NCBI GenBank assembly: GCA_963204965.1
Contig: CAUJKA010000106.1
Coordinates: 1-38,295 of the forward strand
Reading direction: 5' to 3'
From: Planctomycetota bacterium
GTDB taxonomy: Bacteria > Planctomycetota > Planctomycetia > Pirellulales > Pirellulaceae
Length of the DNA stretch: 38,295 bases
Shown piece after piece: positions 7,747 to 16,791 of the stretch (position 1 is the stretch's first letter; each line of letters begins with the position of its first letter). The position numbers and the translations under genes were made by a program. The notes under the pieces are model-generated. The model was not told the origin of the DNA and did no database searches. It saw only the letters and a program-made list of their open reading frames with translations.

Positions 7747-8598
7747 ATGAACAATCGCTGCCCCAATTCGATTGCTGTGTTAGCCCTGCTGGTGTGCACA
7801 ATTGCACAAGCTCAGCAGCCGCCTGCTACATCACAGCGCCCAAAACCGCAAGCACAAGGTGTGCTGGCTCCGTGGAAAGTCTGTAAAGTGGCCTTCGCGG
7901 AAAGCGGCCTAGTTCAAGAAATCTTCGTCGCTCCCGGAGCGATGGTGCAAGCCGGTCAAAAACTGGCCAGCCTGGATACAGACCAACAGCAATTGTTAGT
8001 AAAGATGGCAACCATTCAGTCGGAAGCGACTGGTAAGGTCGATAGTGCGCGAGCTGAGGTTGAGCTGAATCGCCGCAAATTGGCCGCCGTCGAACAAGGT
8101 CGCAAGAACAACTTTACGACTCAGACCGAGCTCGAGCGAATTCAAGTCGAGCTCAAAATTGCTGAAGGCAAACTGGCTAGCGAGCTAGATCAATGTCAAG
8201 TTGAACAACTGAACCTCAAGAAGCTTCAAACGCAACTACATCAACGCACTGCCTATGCTCCATTTTCGGGGACTGTGGTGCGGATGTTCAAAGAGGTCGG
8301 TGAATTCATCGCTCCTACCTCGCCTGAAGTTATGGAAGTTGTGGATACATCGAAGCTTCGAGCCACGTTCTTCTTGTCAGCAGATGAAGTTCGTAGCCTG
8401 AACGCGGCTGGCAACAAGGCTGCGGTCGAGATTGACCATAACATTCTGCCTGCCGAGCTGGAATATGTAGCACCCGTCGCGGACGGTGAAAGCGGTCTGA
8501 TTGAAGTGCGACTTTTGATCGCCAACCCGAAACGGCTGGTCATTAGTTCAAGCTGTACGCTTGCAACTATTGCACCTGTTGATTCGAACAAACTCTAA
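7747..8598 (+). CDS. secreted HlyD/RND-type periplasmic adaptor
   Basis: The protein has 283 residues with a signal peptide (1-22, cleavage near AQAQ). A split biotinyl/lipoyl-like domain (LVQEIFVAPGAMVQAGQKLASLDTD, then RTAYAPFSGTVVRMFKEVGEFI) flanks a coiled-coil hairpin (about 75-165), followed by a beta-barrel part (LRATFFLSADEVRSL, AAVEID). This is the layout of membrane fusion proteins that link inner-membrane pumps to outer-membrane channels. It is shorter than usual RND adaptors and lacks a clear membrane-proximal domain. No pump gene is adjacent; instead two further HlyD-containing genes follow, 30 and 13 bp apart, suggesting one operon. Confidence 0.85.
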   Translation: MNNRCPNSIAVLALLVCTIAQAQQPPATSQRPKPQAQGVLAPWKVCKVAFAESGLVQEIFVAPGAMVQAGQKLASLDTDQQQLLVKMATIQSEATGKVDSARAEVELNRRKLAAVEQGRKNNFTTQTELERIQVELKIAEGKLASELDQCQVEQLNLKKLQTQLHQRTAYAPFSGTVVRMFKEVGEFIAPTSPEVMEVVDTSKLRATFFLSADEVRSLNAAGNKAAVEIDHNILPAELEYVAPVADGESGLIEVRLLIANPKRLVISSSCTLATIAPVDSNKL

Positions 8599-8628
8599 GA
8601 CCACGCCTCTTAAGACTGCGAGAATGCT

Positions 8629-10248
8629 GTGCCCACTTCGATGGTTCCGACAAGCTCTGGCTCACCAAGCCAAGCATTGAGCGGCGCGCCTTTGCCAAGC
8701 TCGTTTGGTGATGGTTTCGTTGTTAGTCCGAGTTCGTTCGGCTCGGAAAAGCTCTTAGATCAAGTAGACGAGCGACTTAGCGAATTGGTCGCTGATTGCC
8801 AGTTCGACCCTAACACCTCAAAAACTACTAGCACAACTACAACCAAACCAACCACTGCCAGCTCAGCGACTTACAGTCCCGCTTCTGTGGCCTCAGCCGT
8901 TACGAGTTCTGCTCCATCGGCGACTGCTGATTCTGTCTCGGCACCTTATCGGTTGATCGATTGGAACAGTTTCGCGCCCGATGGTACAGTTGCATCGCTG
9001 CATCAAGTTCTTTTGCATCTTGGACAAGTTGCAGGCGTTCAGTTGTGGGGTGGCGTTAGCGACAATGGCAGTTGGATATTTGCTTCGTCACAGCCTCAAA
9101 GCCATCGCGAAGAGCAATTGTCTGCGGCGCTACGAGCGGCCATTATTGAAGCCTCCAGTGTCACCACCGCGTGCCTCTTTGCATTCGAAGATCAACAGTC
9201 GTCGATGTTGTTGCAGTCGGTCCGCAATGAACGATCCGCAGAGATCGTCCTGTCGTTTGGTATTCCATGCAAGACAGTCGAATTTGGGTTGTTGTTTGTC
9301 GTTGAGCAAAAGACATCGTCGCTCAGTCAGGATCGAATCTCCAAACTGATCCAGCAAATCCGCAAAGAGATGGCGGTTTGGATCGAACTGTGGTATCTGT
9401 GCTGGTTAGGCGCGAAGTCCAATTCATGGTACGCGCGATGTAGAAAACTGTACAAGAGCCGTCGTACTTGGATGTTGGCTGCTGCTGTATGCCTTGGTGC
9501 TATGGCAGTACCCGTTCCCTATTGGCCGCAGCGCGACTGCATTGTCGAACCCGCATCGCGAAGATTCCTTACAAGTCCCGTCGCTGGTCGTGTGATCGAG
9601 GCTCAAGTGCGTCCTGGTGATGTCGTTGAGTCTGGTCAGTTGTTGGCCAGAATCGACGATCAACAGTTGCGATGGGAGCTAGCGAACGTCGAAGCTGATT
9701 ACCAAAAGGCTAGCAAGAAGCACGATTCGGCTCTAGCTTCGCGATCTGGCGGCGACTTGCGGATGGCTCAGCTCGAGCGCGAGCAATTTGCAATTCAGAT
9801 TGAACTCTTGCAGAGCAAACTTCAGCAACTGGAGATTCGTAGTCCCATCGCTGGCGTGGTTGTCGACGGGGACTGGGTTCCCACATCGGGTTCGACGGTC
9901 GAGCGAGCTGACACGCTGTTTGAGATCGCTCCATTGGATTCAATGCGAGTCCGTACACTGCTTTCTACAGAAGACCTTGGTCGCATCGCTACCGGAACGC
10001 CACTTACGATTCGCGTTGATTCAGCTCAAGGGAAAAAGTGGACAGGCAAAGTCGAGCGAATTGACCCTCGCGGACGTCTTGAGGGATCTGAAGTCGTGTT
10101 TGAAGCCGAGACCTTTGTCGAGAATGACCAAAACGCTCTACGACCCGGGATGCGCGGGTCGACGAGGTTGACGTCAGATTGGCATAGCATTGGCTGGATG
10201 ATTTTCTATCGGCCTTATACTTGGCTGATGAAGAAGTTCGCTTGGTAA
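8629..10248 (+). CDS. GAF-like plus HlyD membrane protein
   Basis: The protein has 539 residues. The start is GTG 8629, or ATG 8641 four codons later; neither has a clear ribosome binding site. Residues 1-110 are low-complexity Ser/Thr/Pro, 115-270 form a GAF-like region (WNSFAPDG, VQLWGGVSDNGSWIFAS, FGLLFVVEQ) ending in a helical stretch, and residues about 281-300 are one transmembrane helix. A periplasmic HlyD-like part follows: lipoyl half (VAGRVIEAQVRPGDVVESGQLLARID), a short coiled coil, the second half (IRSPIAGVVVDGDW), and a beta barrel ending ALRPGMRGS. This predicts a cytoplasmic sensor-like domain joined across the membrane to an adaptor. It sits between a secreted adaptor and an M50 protease-adaptor fusion and probably forms a complex with them. 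Confidence 0.8.
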   Translation: MPTSMVPTSSGSPSQALSGAPLPSSFGDGFVVSPSSFGSEKLLDQVDERLSELVADCQFDPNTSKTTSTTTTKPTTASSATYSPASVASAVTSSAPSATADSVSAPYRLIDWNSFAPDGTVASLHQVLLHLGQVAGVQLWGGVSDNGSWIFASSQPQSHREEQLSAALRAAIIEASSVTTACLFAFEDQQSSMLLQSVRNERSAEIVLSFGIPCKTVEFGLLFVVEQKTSSLSQDRISKLIQQIRKEMAVWIELWYLCWLGAKSNSWYARCRKLYKSRRTWMLAAAVCLGAMAVPVPYWPQRDCIVEPASRRFLTSPVAGRVIEAQVRPGDVVESGQLLARIDDQQLRWELANVEADYQKASKKHDSALASRSGGDLRMAQLEREQFAIQIELLQSKLQQLEIRSPIAGVVVDGDWVPTSGSTVERADTLFEIAPLDSMRVRTLLSTEDLGRIATGTPLTIRVDSAQGKKWTGKVERIDPRGRLEGSEVVFEAETFVENDQNALRPGMRGSTRLTSDWHSIGWMIFYRPYTWLMKKFAW

Positions 10249-10261
10249 AAGGCATTGATCC

Positions 10262-12379
10262 ATGAATCCAGGCGGCACGATAAAGCTACCCAAACTGAGA
10301 CTTGACCTTCAGTACTCGATTCACCATCAAGGTGATGATCGATGGTACTGCGTTCAAGATCCGCTCAACGGCCAGTTCTTTCGACTTGGCCCTCGCGAAT
10401 ACGCTTTGGCAAGTCTATTTCATGATGAAATCTCGCCAGACGATTTGATTCAACAGATAGCCCTTGATCCAGCGCTGACCAAGCAACTTGGGCGACCAGT
10501 CACCTCAGGCGAACTCATGCAGTTAGCCGCGTGGTTGGTTCGTTCTGGGCTTTGTCAAACCAATCAAGCCGCGCGAGCTTCATCGCCCTATCGCAAGTGG
10601 GTCCTCAATCCTCTGTCGATGCGGATTCCTCTTGTCCCTGGGCACTATATCGAACAAGCATGCAAATGGATCGCTCCACGAATCAATTGGTTCACCTGCG
10701 TAGCGATTGTTGCAATGTACTGCGTGGCGTTATTCTTCGCGTTGGCGAATTGGAAGCTGTTTTCCGAAGCTTCCAGCCGACTATTCGTATCTGACAGTCA
10801 TCTTTGGTGGATGGCCGCTTGGCTGATCCTGAAGATTGCTCACGAGTTGGGGCATGCTGTTGTAGCAGTTCGCGTTGGTAGCCACATTCGGGCTGCTGGC
10901 TTCAATGTCTACTTTTTTGCACCGATTCCATATGTCGACGTGTCGGATTTGTGGACGATTCCGAATCGATGGCAACGCATCGCATGTTCGGCAGCGGGAA
11001 TTTTGACAGAACTTGCCATTGCTTCGATCGCAATCTTCATCGCAGTCTTCAGCCAGTCCGAGTCGATTCAATATCTGTGTTGTGCGATCGCAGTGACGGG
11101 TACGGTCACGACTCTCGCCTTTAATGCCAACCCGCTGATGCGCTTCGACGGTTACTACATACTGTCAGACCTTTTGAATATTCCGAATCTGTGGACTCAT
11201 TCGCAAACAGCTTTTAGCAACTGGGTTAAGCGGATACTGAATCCTTGGAAGTTTGCTGGGCAAGCTTTACCGTCGGTGGCTTATGCGACTTACGGAATGC
11301 TGAGCTTCTTCTACCGCTGGACCATGACCTTGACCATGGCGGCAACTGCGATTGTGGTATGGAAGTCGATTGGAGTGCTTATCGTCCTCTGGGCTGCTTA
11401 CGCGATTTACATCGATCCATGGATCAAAGCAATCCGCCGAGAACGAGCGGCCAATGCAATGCGACCCGATCGCGAAACCAAATCCCGTGAACGAGTGTGG
11501 GGAGTTGCGGCTGTAGTCGGGCTGATTCTAGCTTTGACGGTGATTCCATCTCCAATTCAACCCTCGGCGCCAGGAGTGGTTACCTTTTACGAACCTGTGC
11601 AAGTCAATGCCGAGAGCCAAGGCATCCTGGAACAGGTTTCGGTTCGTGTGGGTGAAAGGGTTCAGGCTGGACAAGTAATCGCCGTGCTTCGAGATCAAGA
11701 TTTGCAAGTCGAACTGCAAACCAAACGATTGGAGGCACAGTCTGTTCAGGAATCGATGCGAGCTCAACAGGCTCGAGGCAACCTAGCCGAGTTGCAGTCC
11801 GCCGAGGCTCGACTGGAATCGCTCACGTCGCAACTCATGCAAGTTGAAACACGCTTAAGTCGGCTGACGATCACCGTGCCTCAAGATGGCATCGTCGTTC
11901 AGTTGTCTGTCGACCATAGTTTGGGACAAAAGATCGGGGTAGGTGCACCGATTTGTATGATCGCCACGAGTGATGGACTGGAGGCCAAGATTTCGGCCTC
12001 ACAGCGCGACCTGGAGGCGTTCCGGCAAGCGGTTGGACAGTCTGTAACAGTGAACGTCGTCGGAGCCAGTAAACGGCTCGGTACCATTGAAAAGGTGGAG
12101 CTCAAGGGCAGTGCCTATCTGAGCGATCCGCTCTTGGCTGGAGTCTACAACGGACCGATCCCGGTCGAAATGTCGGGCGAGAATAAGGGTGATGGAAAGC
12201 AGTGGAAACTGCTTTCGCCACGATTTGACGTCCATGTGCGGCTTCCGGAATCGGAGGGGTACGTCCCTGGTCAGATGGTCTGGGCGCGAGTTCCTGGGGA
12301 TTCCTCCAGCATTGCGGGGGTGATCGGACTATGGCTAAAGTCCAAGTGGGATAGCTTGAAACATCAACTTGAGGGGTAA
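10262..12379 (+). CDS. PqqD-like, M50 zinc metalloprotease and HlyD fusion (putative peptide zinc metalloprotease)
   Basis: The protein has 705 residues. The N-terminal 100 residues (DRWYCVQDPLNGQFFRLGPREYALASLF, then a helical part) look like the PqqD-type winged-helix fold that binds leader peptides in peptide-modification systems. Next comes a membrane M50/site-2-protease core: zinc motif HELGH (194-198) in a membrane helix and the second motif NPLMRFDGYY (290-299, D296 as third ligand), with about six transmembrane helices. A last helix (about 412-432) leads to a periplasmic HlyD part (QGILEQVSVRVGERVQAGQVIAVLRD, coiled coil, TVPQDGIVVQL). The domain set matches the putative peptide zinc metalloprotease group. 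The zinc site is intact, so it is likely active. The substrate is unknown; a small secreted peptide is a reasonable guess. Confidence 0.87.
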   Translation: MNPGGTIKLPKLRLDLQYSIHHQGDDRWYCVQDPLNGQFFRLGPREYALASLFHDEISPDDLIQQIALDPALTKQLGRPVTSGELMQLAAWLVRSGLCQTNQAARASSPYRKWVLNPLSMRIPLVPGHYIEQACKWIAPRINWFTCVAIVAMYCVALFFALANWKLFSEASSRLFVSDSHLWWMAAWLILKIAHELGHAVVAVRVGSHIRAAGFNVYFFAPIPYVDVSDLWTIPNRWQRIACSAAGILTELAIASIAIFIAVFSQSESIQYLCCAIAVTGTVTTLAFNANPLMRFDGYYILSDLLNIPNLWTHSQTAFSNWVKRILNPWKFAGQALPSVAYATYGMLSFFYRWTMTLTMAATAIVVWKSIGVLIVLWAAYAIYIDPWIKAIRRERAANAMRPDRETKSRERVWGVAAVVGLILALTVIPSPIQPSAPGVVTFYEPVQVNAESQGILEQVSVRVGERVQAGQVIAVLRDQDLQVELQTKRLEAQSVQESMRAQQARGNLAELQSAEARLESLTSQLMQVETRLSRLTITVPQDGIVVQLSVDHSLGQKIGVGAPICMIATSDGLEAKISASQRDLEAFRQAVGQSVTVNVVGASKRLGTIEKVELKGSAYLSDPLLAGVYNGPIPVEMSGENKGDGKQWKLLSPRFDVHVRLPESEGYVPGQMVWARVPGDSSSIAGVIGLWLKSKWDSLKHQLEG

Positions 12380-12540
12380 TTCTTCTCAATTTTCGCATGC
12401 AGACTTGTCGAAAAGCGGTTGCCGAGCGTATAAATTAGGTTGTCAGGTTCACAAATCAAATCCTTGCGGCGACGGCTAAACACAACCGGATTCGCAGGGT
12501 TCCCGATGGGAATTAGCAATAGACGAGAGGATCAATCCAA

Positions 12541-12873
12541 ATGGCAGTAAACCTAACCGAAACCGCAGCCAAGCAAGTTATGAAGTTCCGCGACGAGCAC
12601 CAACTGGGTGAAGACATGTTCTTCCGAGTTGGAATTTCTGGTGGTGGTTGCAGCGGATTCAACTACTCGTTGACCTTTGACGACAAGTTTGACACCGCTA
12701 GCGACAGCCGCTATGACCTTCACGGCGTTGCCGTGGTTGTCGACAAGAAGAGCGCACTTTACCTAGATGGCGTAACCATCGACTGGCACCAAAGCTTGGA
12801 AAAGCAAGGATTCACGTTCGATAACCCGAACGCCGTCAAGACCTGCGGATGCGGTAGCTCGTTCTCCGCTTAG
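12541..12873 (+). CDS. erpA: HesB/IscA/ErpA-type iron-sulfur carrier
   Basis: The protein has 110 residues, the usual length of A-type carriers. The three cluster-binding cysteines are present: C37 (GGGCSGF) and C102, C104 (KTCGCGSSF) at the C-terminus. It accepts Fe-S clusters from a scaffold and passes them to apo-enzymes in the cytoplasm. FQ- and NPNA-type motifs (FTFDNPNAVKTCGCG) fit ErpA/IscA; choosing between iscA and erpA from sequence alone is not safe. GAGAGGA before ATG 12541 provides a ribosome binding site. It stands alone with a terminator right after, so it is monocistronic. Confidence 0.93.
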   Translation: MAVNLTETAAKQVMKFRDEHQLGEDMFFRVGISGGGCSGFNYSLTFDDKFDTASDSRYDLHGVAVVVDKKSALYLDGVTIDWHQSLEKQGFTFDNPNAVKTCGCGSSFSA

Positions 12874-12913
12874 TTTCGTTCGCGCAGCTTTCGAAGCTCA
12901 AAACAATTCATCA

Positions 12914-12952
12914 TCAGCCAAGGACTGTAGAGTTCTTGGCTGATTTCGTTTA
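12914..12952 (+). terminator. terminator after the A-type carrier gene
   Basis: The stem ATCAGCCAAGGACT (12914-12927) pairs with AGTTCTTGGCTGAT (12932-12945), 14 bp including one G-U, with a 4-nt loop and a T-rich tail (TTCGTTT). Confidence 0.85.
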
Positions 12953-12994
12953 TTGGGTTCCCACCCCGAAGCATTAGTTTTGAAGTTGCGCTGC

Positions 12995-13201
12995 TTCTGG
13001 GATTTCGGGCCGAAGGCCCAGCGATTTACATAGCCCAGCCCATCGGGCTGGGTTGTGAAGCTTGAGTAGGATAAGGGCCAACGGCCCGACGGTTTGCACG
13101 CAAACCGTCGGGCCGTTGGCCCTTATCTTTATCATTGGAATGAAGACCCAGCCCTATAGGCCCTATAGGCTGGGCTAGGTAAACGGACGGAGCTTCGCCC
13201 C
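12995..13201. repeat. nested inverted-repeat intergenic element, copy 1
   Basis: The left part (12995-13052) is a 58-nt core matching the reverse complement of 33869-33926 at 53 of 58 positions. It contains an 8-bp hairpin (CCCAGCCC/GGGCTGGG at 13034-13052). At the centre is a perfect 28-bp inverted repeat (13070-13097 with 13100-13127, two bases between). The right part (13168-13201) is an inverted, degenerate copy of 13007-13040, 26 of 34 identical. No open frame is conserved across the copies, so this is a non-coding mobile-like or regulatory element. Confidence 0.85.
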
Positions 13202-13433
13202 TAAAACCAACTGCGCACCATCAAACGAGCGCCTGCGGTTCAAATCACCTACTGTCTGATGATTCCCACTGGGGCTACAATGCGGACATAACTCTCGCAC
13301 CCAAAACCCAGTCAATCTCACTACAGGCCCGCTCAAAAAACGTCGCCTGAGGCCGATTCGACCGTGGTTGTGCGAGCTCTTTGTCTTTAGCCAGTCTTGG
13401 GCACAAGAATCTCGTAGCTGATAGGACCCAACT

Positions 13434-14672
13434 TTGACTCAGCGAATTACGATCATCGGAATTGGCGACGATGGATTCGATGGCTTAACGCGCCAAGCAC
13501 TCGACATGATCCAGCAAGCCGGAACCCTGTTTGGACCAGCGAATCTCATCAACAAACTTCCCGCTGGCAATTTTCAAACGGTAGTCCTTTCTGCCGATCT
13601 CGATCAAGCGGCTCGCAGCATTGCTTCGGCAACGCAAGGTCCGCTGGTCATGCTGGCCAGCGGCGATCCTTTGTTTTACGGAGTGACTCGGTACCTTTGT
13701 GATCGGCTGGGCAAGGACCGCTTCGAAGTGATTCCGCACGTCAGCAGCATGCAACTTGCATTTGCTCGTGTTAAGGAAAGCTGGGACGAGGCGTACTTGT
13801 CGAATCTTGCCTCGCAAAGTCAGACACATGTGATCAGTCGTATTCGCGGGGCGCAGAAAGTCGGCCTGTTCACGACTGAACAATCGCCGCCTGACGTAAT
13901 CGCACAAGCCTTACTCGATCAAGGCGTTGACTATTTTACCGTCTATGTTTGCGAGAATTTGGGGAGCCCTGACGAACGGGTTACGCGAGGATCGATTGCC
14001 GAAATTGCCAAGCAGCGATTTTCGAACTTGAACGTCATGATCCTCATTCGCTTGCCCGACGTTCCCGACCGACCGACCCGATTGCAGGGTAAAAGACTGT
14101 TTGGAAATCCTGACGAGTGCTTCCTACAGAGTCGACCTAAACGAGGCTTGTTGACTCAATCCGAAGTGCGAGTCATCGCGCTTGCCCAGATGGATCTGGG
14201 CCCCAGCAGTATCGTTTGGGACGTTGGCGCAGGAAGTGGATCGGTGGCGATCGAGTCGGCGTTGATTGCCTCTGAGGGGCAAGTATTTGCGATCGAAATG
14301 GACCCGGAAGATTACAACTTGATGGTGCAAAACTCGCGGACCTTTGGCACCACGAATTTGACTCCTGTCTTGGGTGAAGCTCCGGACGCTTGGCGAGAAT
14401 TGCCCGACCCCAATGCAATCTTCATTGGAGGAACGGGGCGTGCCGTGGTTCAATTGATCGAAGCCGCTTGGGCTCGTTTGCGAAGTGGTGGACGTTTAGT
14501 CGTGCATGTCTCCAGCCTTTCCAACGTCACGTTTGCCGAGTCTTCAATCCGATCGTTGGGACAGATTCCTGAGGTGTTGATGATCAATCTAGCCAGGAGT
14601 CAGGAGCAGATGGAAACGTTGCGGTTGGAAGCCGTGAGTCCAACATTCCTCGTGTCAGCGATTAAACCATGA
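13434..14672 (+). CDS. cobL: precorrin-6Y C5,15-methyltransferase, decarboxylating
   Basis: The protein has 412 residues, a CbiE plus CbiT fusion. The N-terminal half (1-205) is the tetrapyrrole methyltransferase fold (ITIIGIGDDGFDGLT, LASGDPLFYGVTRYL, YVCENLGSPDERVTRG). The C-terminal half (about 225-410) is a SAM-dependent methyltransferase (IVWDVGAGSGSVAIESA, VFAIEMDPEDY, AIFIGGTGRAV). It methylates C5 and C15 and decarboxylates the acetate side chain in corrin ring synthesis for vitamin B12. The start is TTG 13434, supported by AGGA at 13423-13426. No other cob gene is in the window. It overlaps the next gene by 4 bp (ATGA), implying translational coupling. Confidence 0.93.
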   Translation: MTQRITIIGIGDDGFDGLTRQALDMIQQAGTLFGPANLINKLPAGNFQTVVLSADLDQAARSIASATQGPLVMLASGDPLFYGVTRYLCDRLGKDRFEVIPHVSSMQLAFARVKESWDEAYLSNLASQSQTHVISRIRGAQKVGLFTTEQSPPDVIAQALLDQGVDYFTVYVCENLGSPDERVTRGSIAEIAKQRFSNLNVMILIRLPDVPDRPTRLQGKRLFGNPDECFLQSRPKRGLLTQSEVRVIALAQMDLGPSSIVWDVGAGSGSVAIESALIASEGQVFAIEMDPEDYNLMVQNSRTFGTTNLTPVLGEAPDAWRELPDPNAIFIGGTGRAVVQLIEAAWARLRSGGRLVVHVSSLSNVTFAESSIRSLGQIPEVLMINLARSQEQMETLRLEAVSPTFLVSAIKP

Positions 14673-15406
14673 GCGAAGATAACTATGATGTCGTAGCTGT
14701 TGGTGCACATCCCGATGATCTTGAGATTGCTTGTGGAGCAACGTTAGCCAAGTTGGCAAGTCAAGGTTATCGAGTAGGCATCATCGATTTGACCGATGGC
14801 GAGCCCACGCCACGTTGCGATGATCCGGCGATTCGTCGCGCAGAGGCTCAAGCTGCTGCGGATGTATTGGGCGTTTCGCGAAAGATCTTGGACTTGCCCA
14901 ATCGACGGTTGTTCGACTGTTTTGAATCGCGAGTCGCACTGGCCATCGAGTTTCGTAGAATGCGACCGCGGTTGGTGATTGGCTTTGGTCAGAAGACTCC
15001 CATGGCATCGCCGGATCACTATCAAGCGATGCTGATTACCGATGCCGCAGTGTTTTATTCGCGACTTACCAAGTGGGACGACAAGTTTGAGTCGCTTCCA
15101 CCGCACGTCATCTCTGCGCAGATTTACTTTCACCTTGGTCACCAAAGCGTTCCACAGGCCGAGTTTGGAACCAATGTCACGGTCGATGTTTCATCTTTTA
15201 TGCAGAAGAAAATTGAATCGATTCTCTGCTACAAGACTCAGTTTCCCCCAGAAAAACGCGGAATCATCCAACGCGTCGAAGGTCAAGCAACGGCAGCAGG
15301 AGCGGCTGCGGGGTTCGCGGCCGGCGAAATCTTTTCAACGACTCGATCGCTCGGCTGCCAAGACTTGCTCAAGACCGTCCTGCCCGAGAATTTGTCCGCC
15401 AACTAA
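14669..15406 (+). CDS. PIG-L family deacetylase, BshB1-like
   Basis: The protein has 245 residues. The zinc motif is AHPDDLE (13-19), with H14, D16 and D17 as zinc ligand and catalytic base; the third ligand is H117 in SPDHYQA. The segments CGATLAKLASQGYRVGIIDLTDGE and LGVSRKILDLPNR match BshB1, which removes acetyl from GlcNAc-malate in bacillithiol synthesis. Other PIG-L enzymes act on related N-acetylglucosamine compounds, so the symbol is left open; bshA and bshC are not in this window. It lies between cobL (ATGA overlap) and the RegB-like kinase (6 bp gap). Cytoplasmic, no signal peptide. Confidence 0.85.
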   Translation: MSEDNYDVVAVGAHPDDLEIACGATLAKLASQGYRVGIIDLTDGEPTPRCDDPAIRRAEAQAAADVLGVSRKILDLPNRRLFDCFESRVALAIEFRRMRPRLVIGFGQKTPMASPDHYQAMLITDAAVFYSRLTKWDDKFESLPPHVISAQIYFHLGHQSVPQAEFGTNVTVDVSSFMQKKIESILCYKTQFPPEKRGIIQRVEGQATAAGAAAGFAAGEIFSTTRSLGCQDLLKTVLPENLSAN

Positions 15407-15412
15407 ACACTT

Positions 15413-16747
15413 ATGCGACTACCTCCGCTGATACGACCTCACGTTTACGCACACCCAACGCTAGACACGGCGATTTGGTTTCTCCACTTACGCTGGCTGG
15501 CTGTTATCGGTCAGTTGTTGGCGATCATCGTTGTTAACTTTGGCCTGCGTGTGAACTTGCCTTTACGCGAAATCTTCTCGCTGATTGGAGTGACTGCAGT
15601 TTCCAATCTAGCCTATTGGATCTGGCTTGCGAGACTGCATCGAAGGGGGTTGCAAGCCGCCGAGCGATTGCCGGGAGATCAGGTAGTCTCGTCATTGATG
15701 TTAGTTGACGTCCTGTCACTAACGGGGCTGCTGTATTTGACAGCCGGAATCGCCAATCCATTTTGGTTATTCTACTTCGTCAACATTGCCATGGCGGCCG
15801 CTATCGTTACTCCCGCGTGGGCTTGGACCTTGTGGGCATGCACGGTCGGTTGTGTGATCTTGTTGCTCAAGGTCAAGACACAGCCGATGAGCGTCCTGAG
15901 TGCGTTGCATCAAGACTTGACCGACTCGCAAGGTTGGACGACGCCGCAGTTGGGTTACTTGGTGTCGTTCGTTACCTGCAGCGCGATTATCACCTACTTT
16001 ACAACGGTGTTGACTGGCGAGCTGCGACAACGCGAGCACGCGATCAAGGAAGCCGAAGAGGCTAAATCTCGCAATCGCCAGCTTGAGTCCTTGGCGACGT
16101 TGGCAGCCGGAGCCGCTCATGAATTAGCTTCACCGATGAGTACGATTGCCGTAGTGAGCAAGGAGCTTGGTCGTGCGCTTGAGAAGCAGGCGGCGCCTGA
16201 ATCGGTGCTTCGCGATGTGGGGTTAATTCGTTCGGAGCTCAACCGTTGCCGCGAGATCTTGGATCGGATGACGACTGCGACGGGCGATGCTGCTGGCGAA
16301 AAACTGCTCGCCATCACTTTGGACGAGTTCATCCAGGAGACGCTGCTGGGGGTTCGAGAAGCTTGTCGCGTTGAAGTGGTGACCGCACCTGATTCCATCG
16401 CAACTTCGCGAAATCTACTGCCGGTACAAGCCGCCGCGCAGGCGTTGCGAAACTTGGTGCAAAACGCGTTGGATGCAAGTCCAGCCGATTCCAAGGTAAC
16501 GATCCGTACGAAGGCCACCGACAATCAGTGGAGCGTTGACGTGCAGGACCAGGGAGAAGGCATGCCCGCGGAAGTGCTCGAGCGGATTGGCGAGCCGTTT
16601 TTTACGACCAAGGAACCTGGAAAAGGGATGGGTTTGGGGGTTTACCTGGCCAGCAACGTCATGCGTCGATTGGGAGGGTCGTTGAAATTTGTTAGTCAGC
16701 CCGGCCAAGGGACAGTGGCCCAGGTGCGTTTGCCCCTTGTTCGTTGA
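15413..16747 (+). CDS. regB: RegB/PrrB-type redox sensor histidine kinase
   Basis: The protein has 444 residues with six hydrophobic helices (about 22-200) carrying TAGIANPFW (110-118), close to the quinone-binding GGxxNPF motif of RegB. The phospho-acceptor is H236 in [14 protein letters not shown], the signature H-box of RegB/PrrB/ActS. C279 (ELNRCREIL) lies 43 residues after it, near the place of the redox Cys of RegB. The ATPase domain has [10 protein letters not shown] (N box), DQGEGMP (G1), GEPFFTTK and GMGLGVYL (G2). It senses the redox state of the respiratory quinone pool and phosphorylates the partner regulator encoded next. Start ATG 15413. Confidence 0.9.
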   Translation: MRLPPLIRPHVYAHPTLDTAIWFLHLRWLAVIGQLLAIIVVNFGLRVNLPLREIFSLIGVTAVSNLAYWIWLARLHRRGLQAAERLPGDQVVSSLMLVDVLSLTGLLYLTAGIANPFWLFYFVNIAMAAAIVTPAWAWTLWACTVGCVILLLKVKTQPMSVLSALHQDLTDSQGWTTPQLGYLVSFVTCSAIITYFTTVLTGELRQREHAIKEAEEAKSRNRQLESLATLAAGAAHELASPMSTIAVVSKELGRALEKQAAPESVLRDVGLIRSELNRCREILDRMTTATGDAAGEKLLAITLDEFIQETLLGVREACRVEVVTAPDSIATSRNLLPVQAAAQALRNLVQNALDASPADSKVTIRTKATDNQWSVDVQDQGEGMPAEVLERIGEPFFTTKEPGKGMGLGVYLASNVMRRLGGSLKFVSQPGQGTVAQVRLPLVR

Positions 16748-16791
16748 GCGACTAAATTAGAGCTTATTCTGCATTTTGAAAGCCAGTCAGC

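Larger units (their letters stand above)
12874..13433. other. 560-bp intergenic region with terminator and structured repeat
   Basis: After the terminator (12914-12952), this gap is filled by a nested inverted-repeat element at about 12995-13201. The last 230 bp upstream of cobL show no clear promoter or open frame I would support. Confidence 0.8.

Noticed and set aside
7747..12379. A standard tripartite RND or ABC drug efflux operon
   Set aside because: Three adaptors but no RND permease, ABC ATPase or outer-membrane channel within the cluster.
13053..13140. The 28-bp palindrome as a rho-independent terminator of cobL or the carrier gene
   Set aside because: It is far from both genes, already preceded by a good terminator, and its T-tract is short (TTTAT); it recurs as part of a larger element.
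12995..13201. CRISPR array
   Set aside because: There are no regularly spaced direct repeats; the symmetry is inverted.
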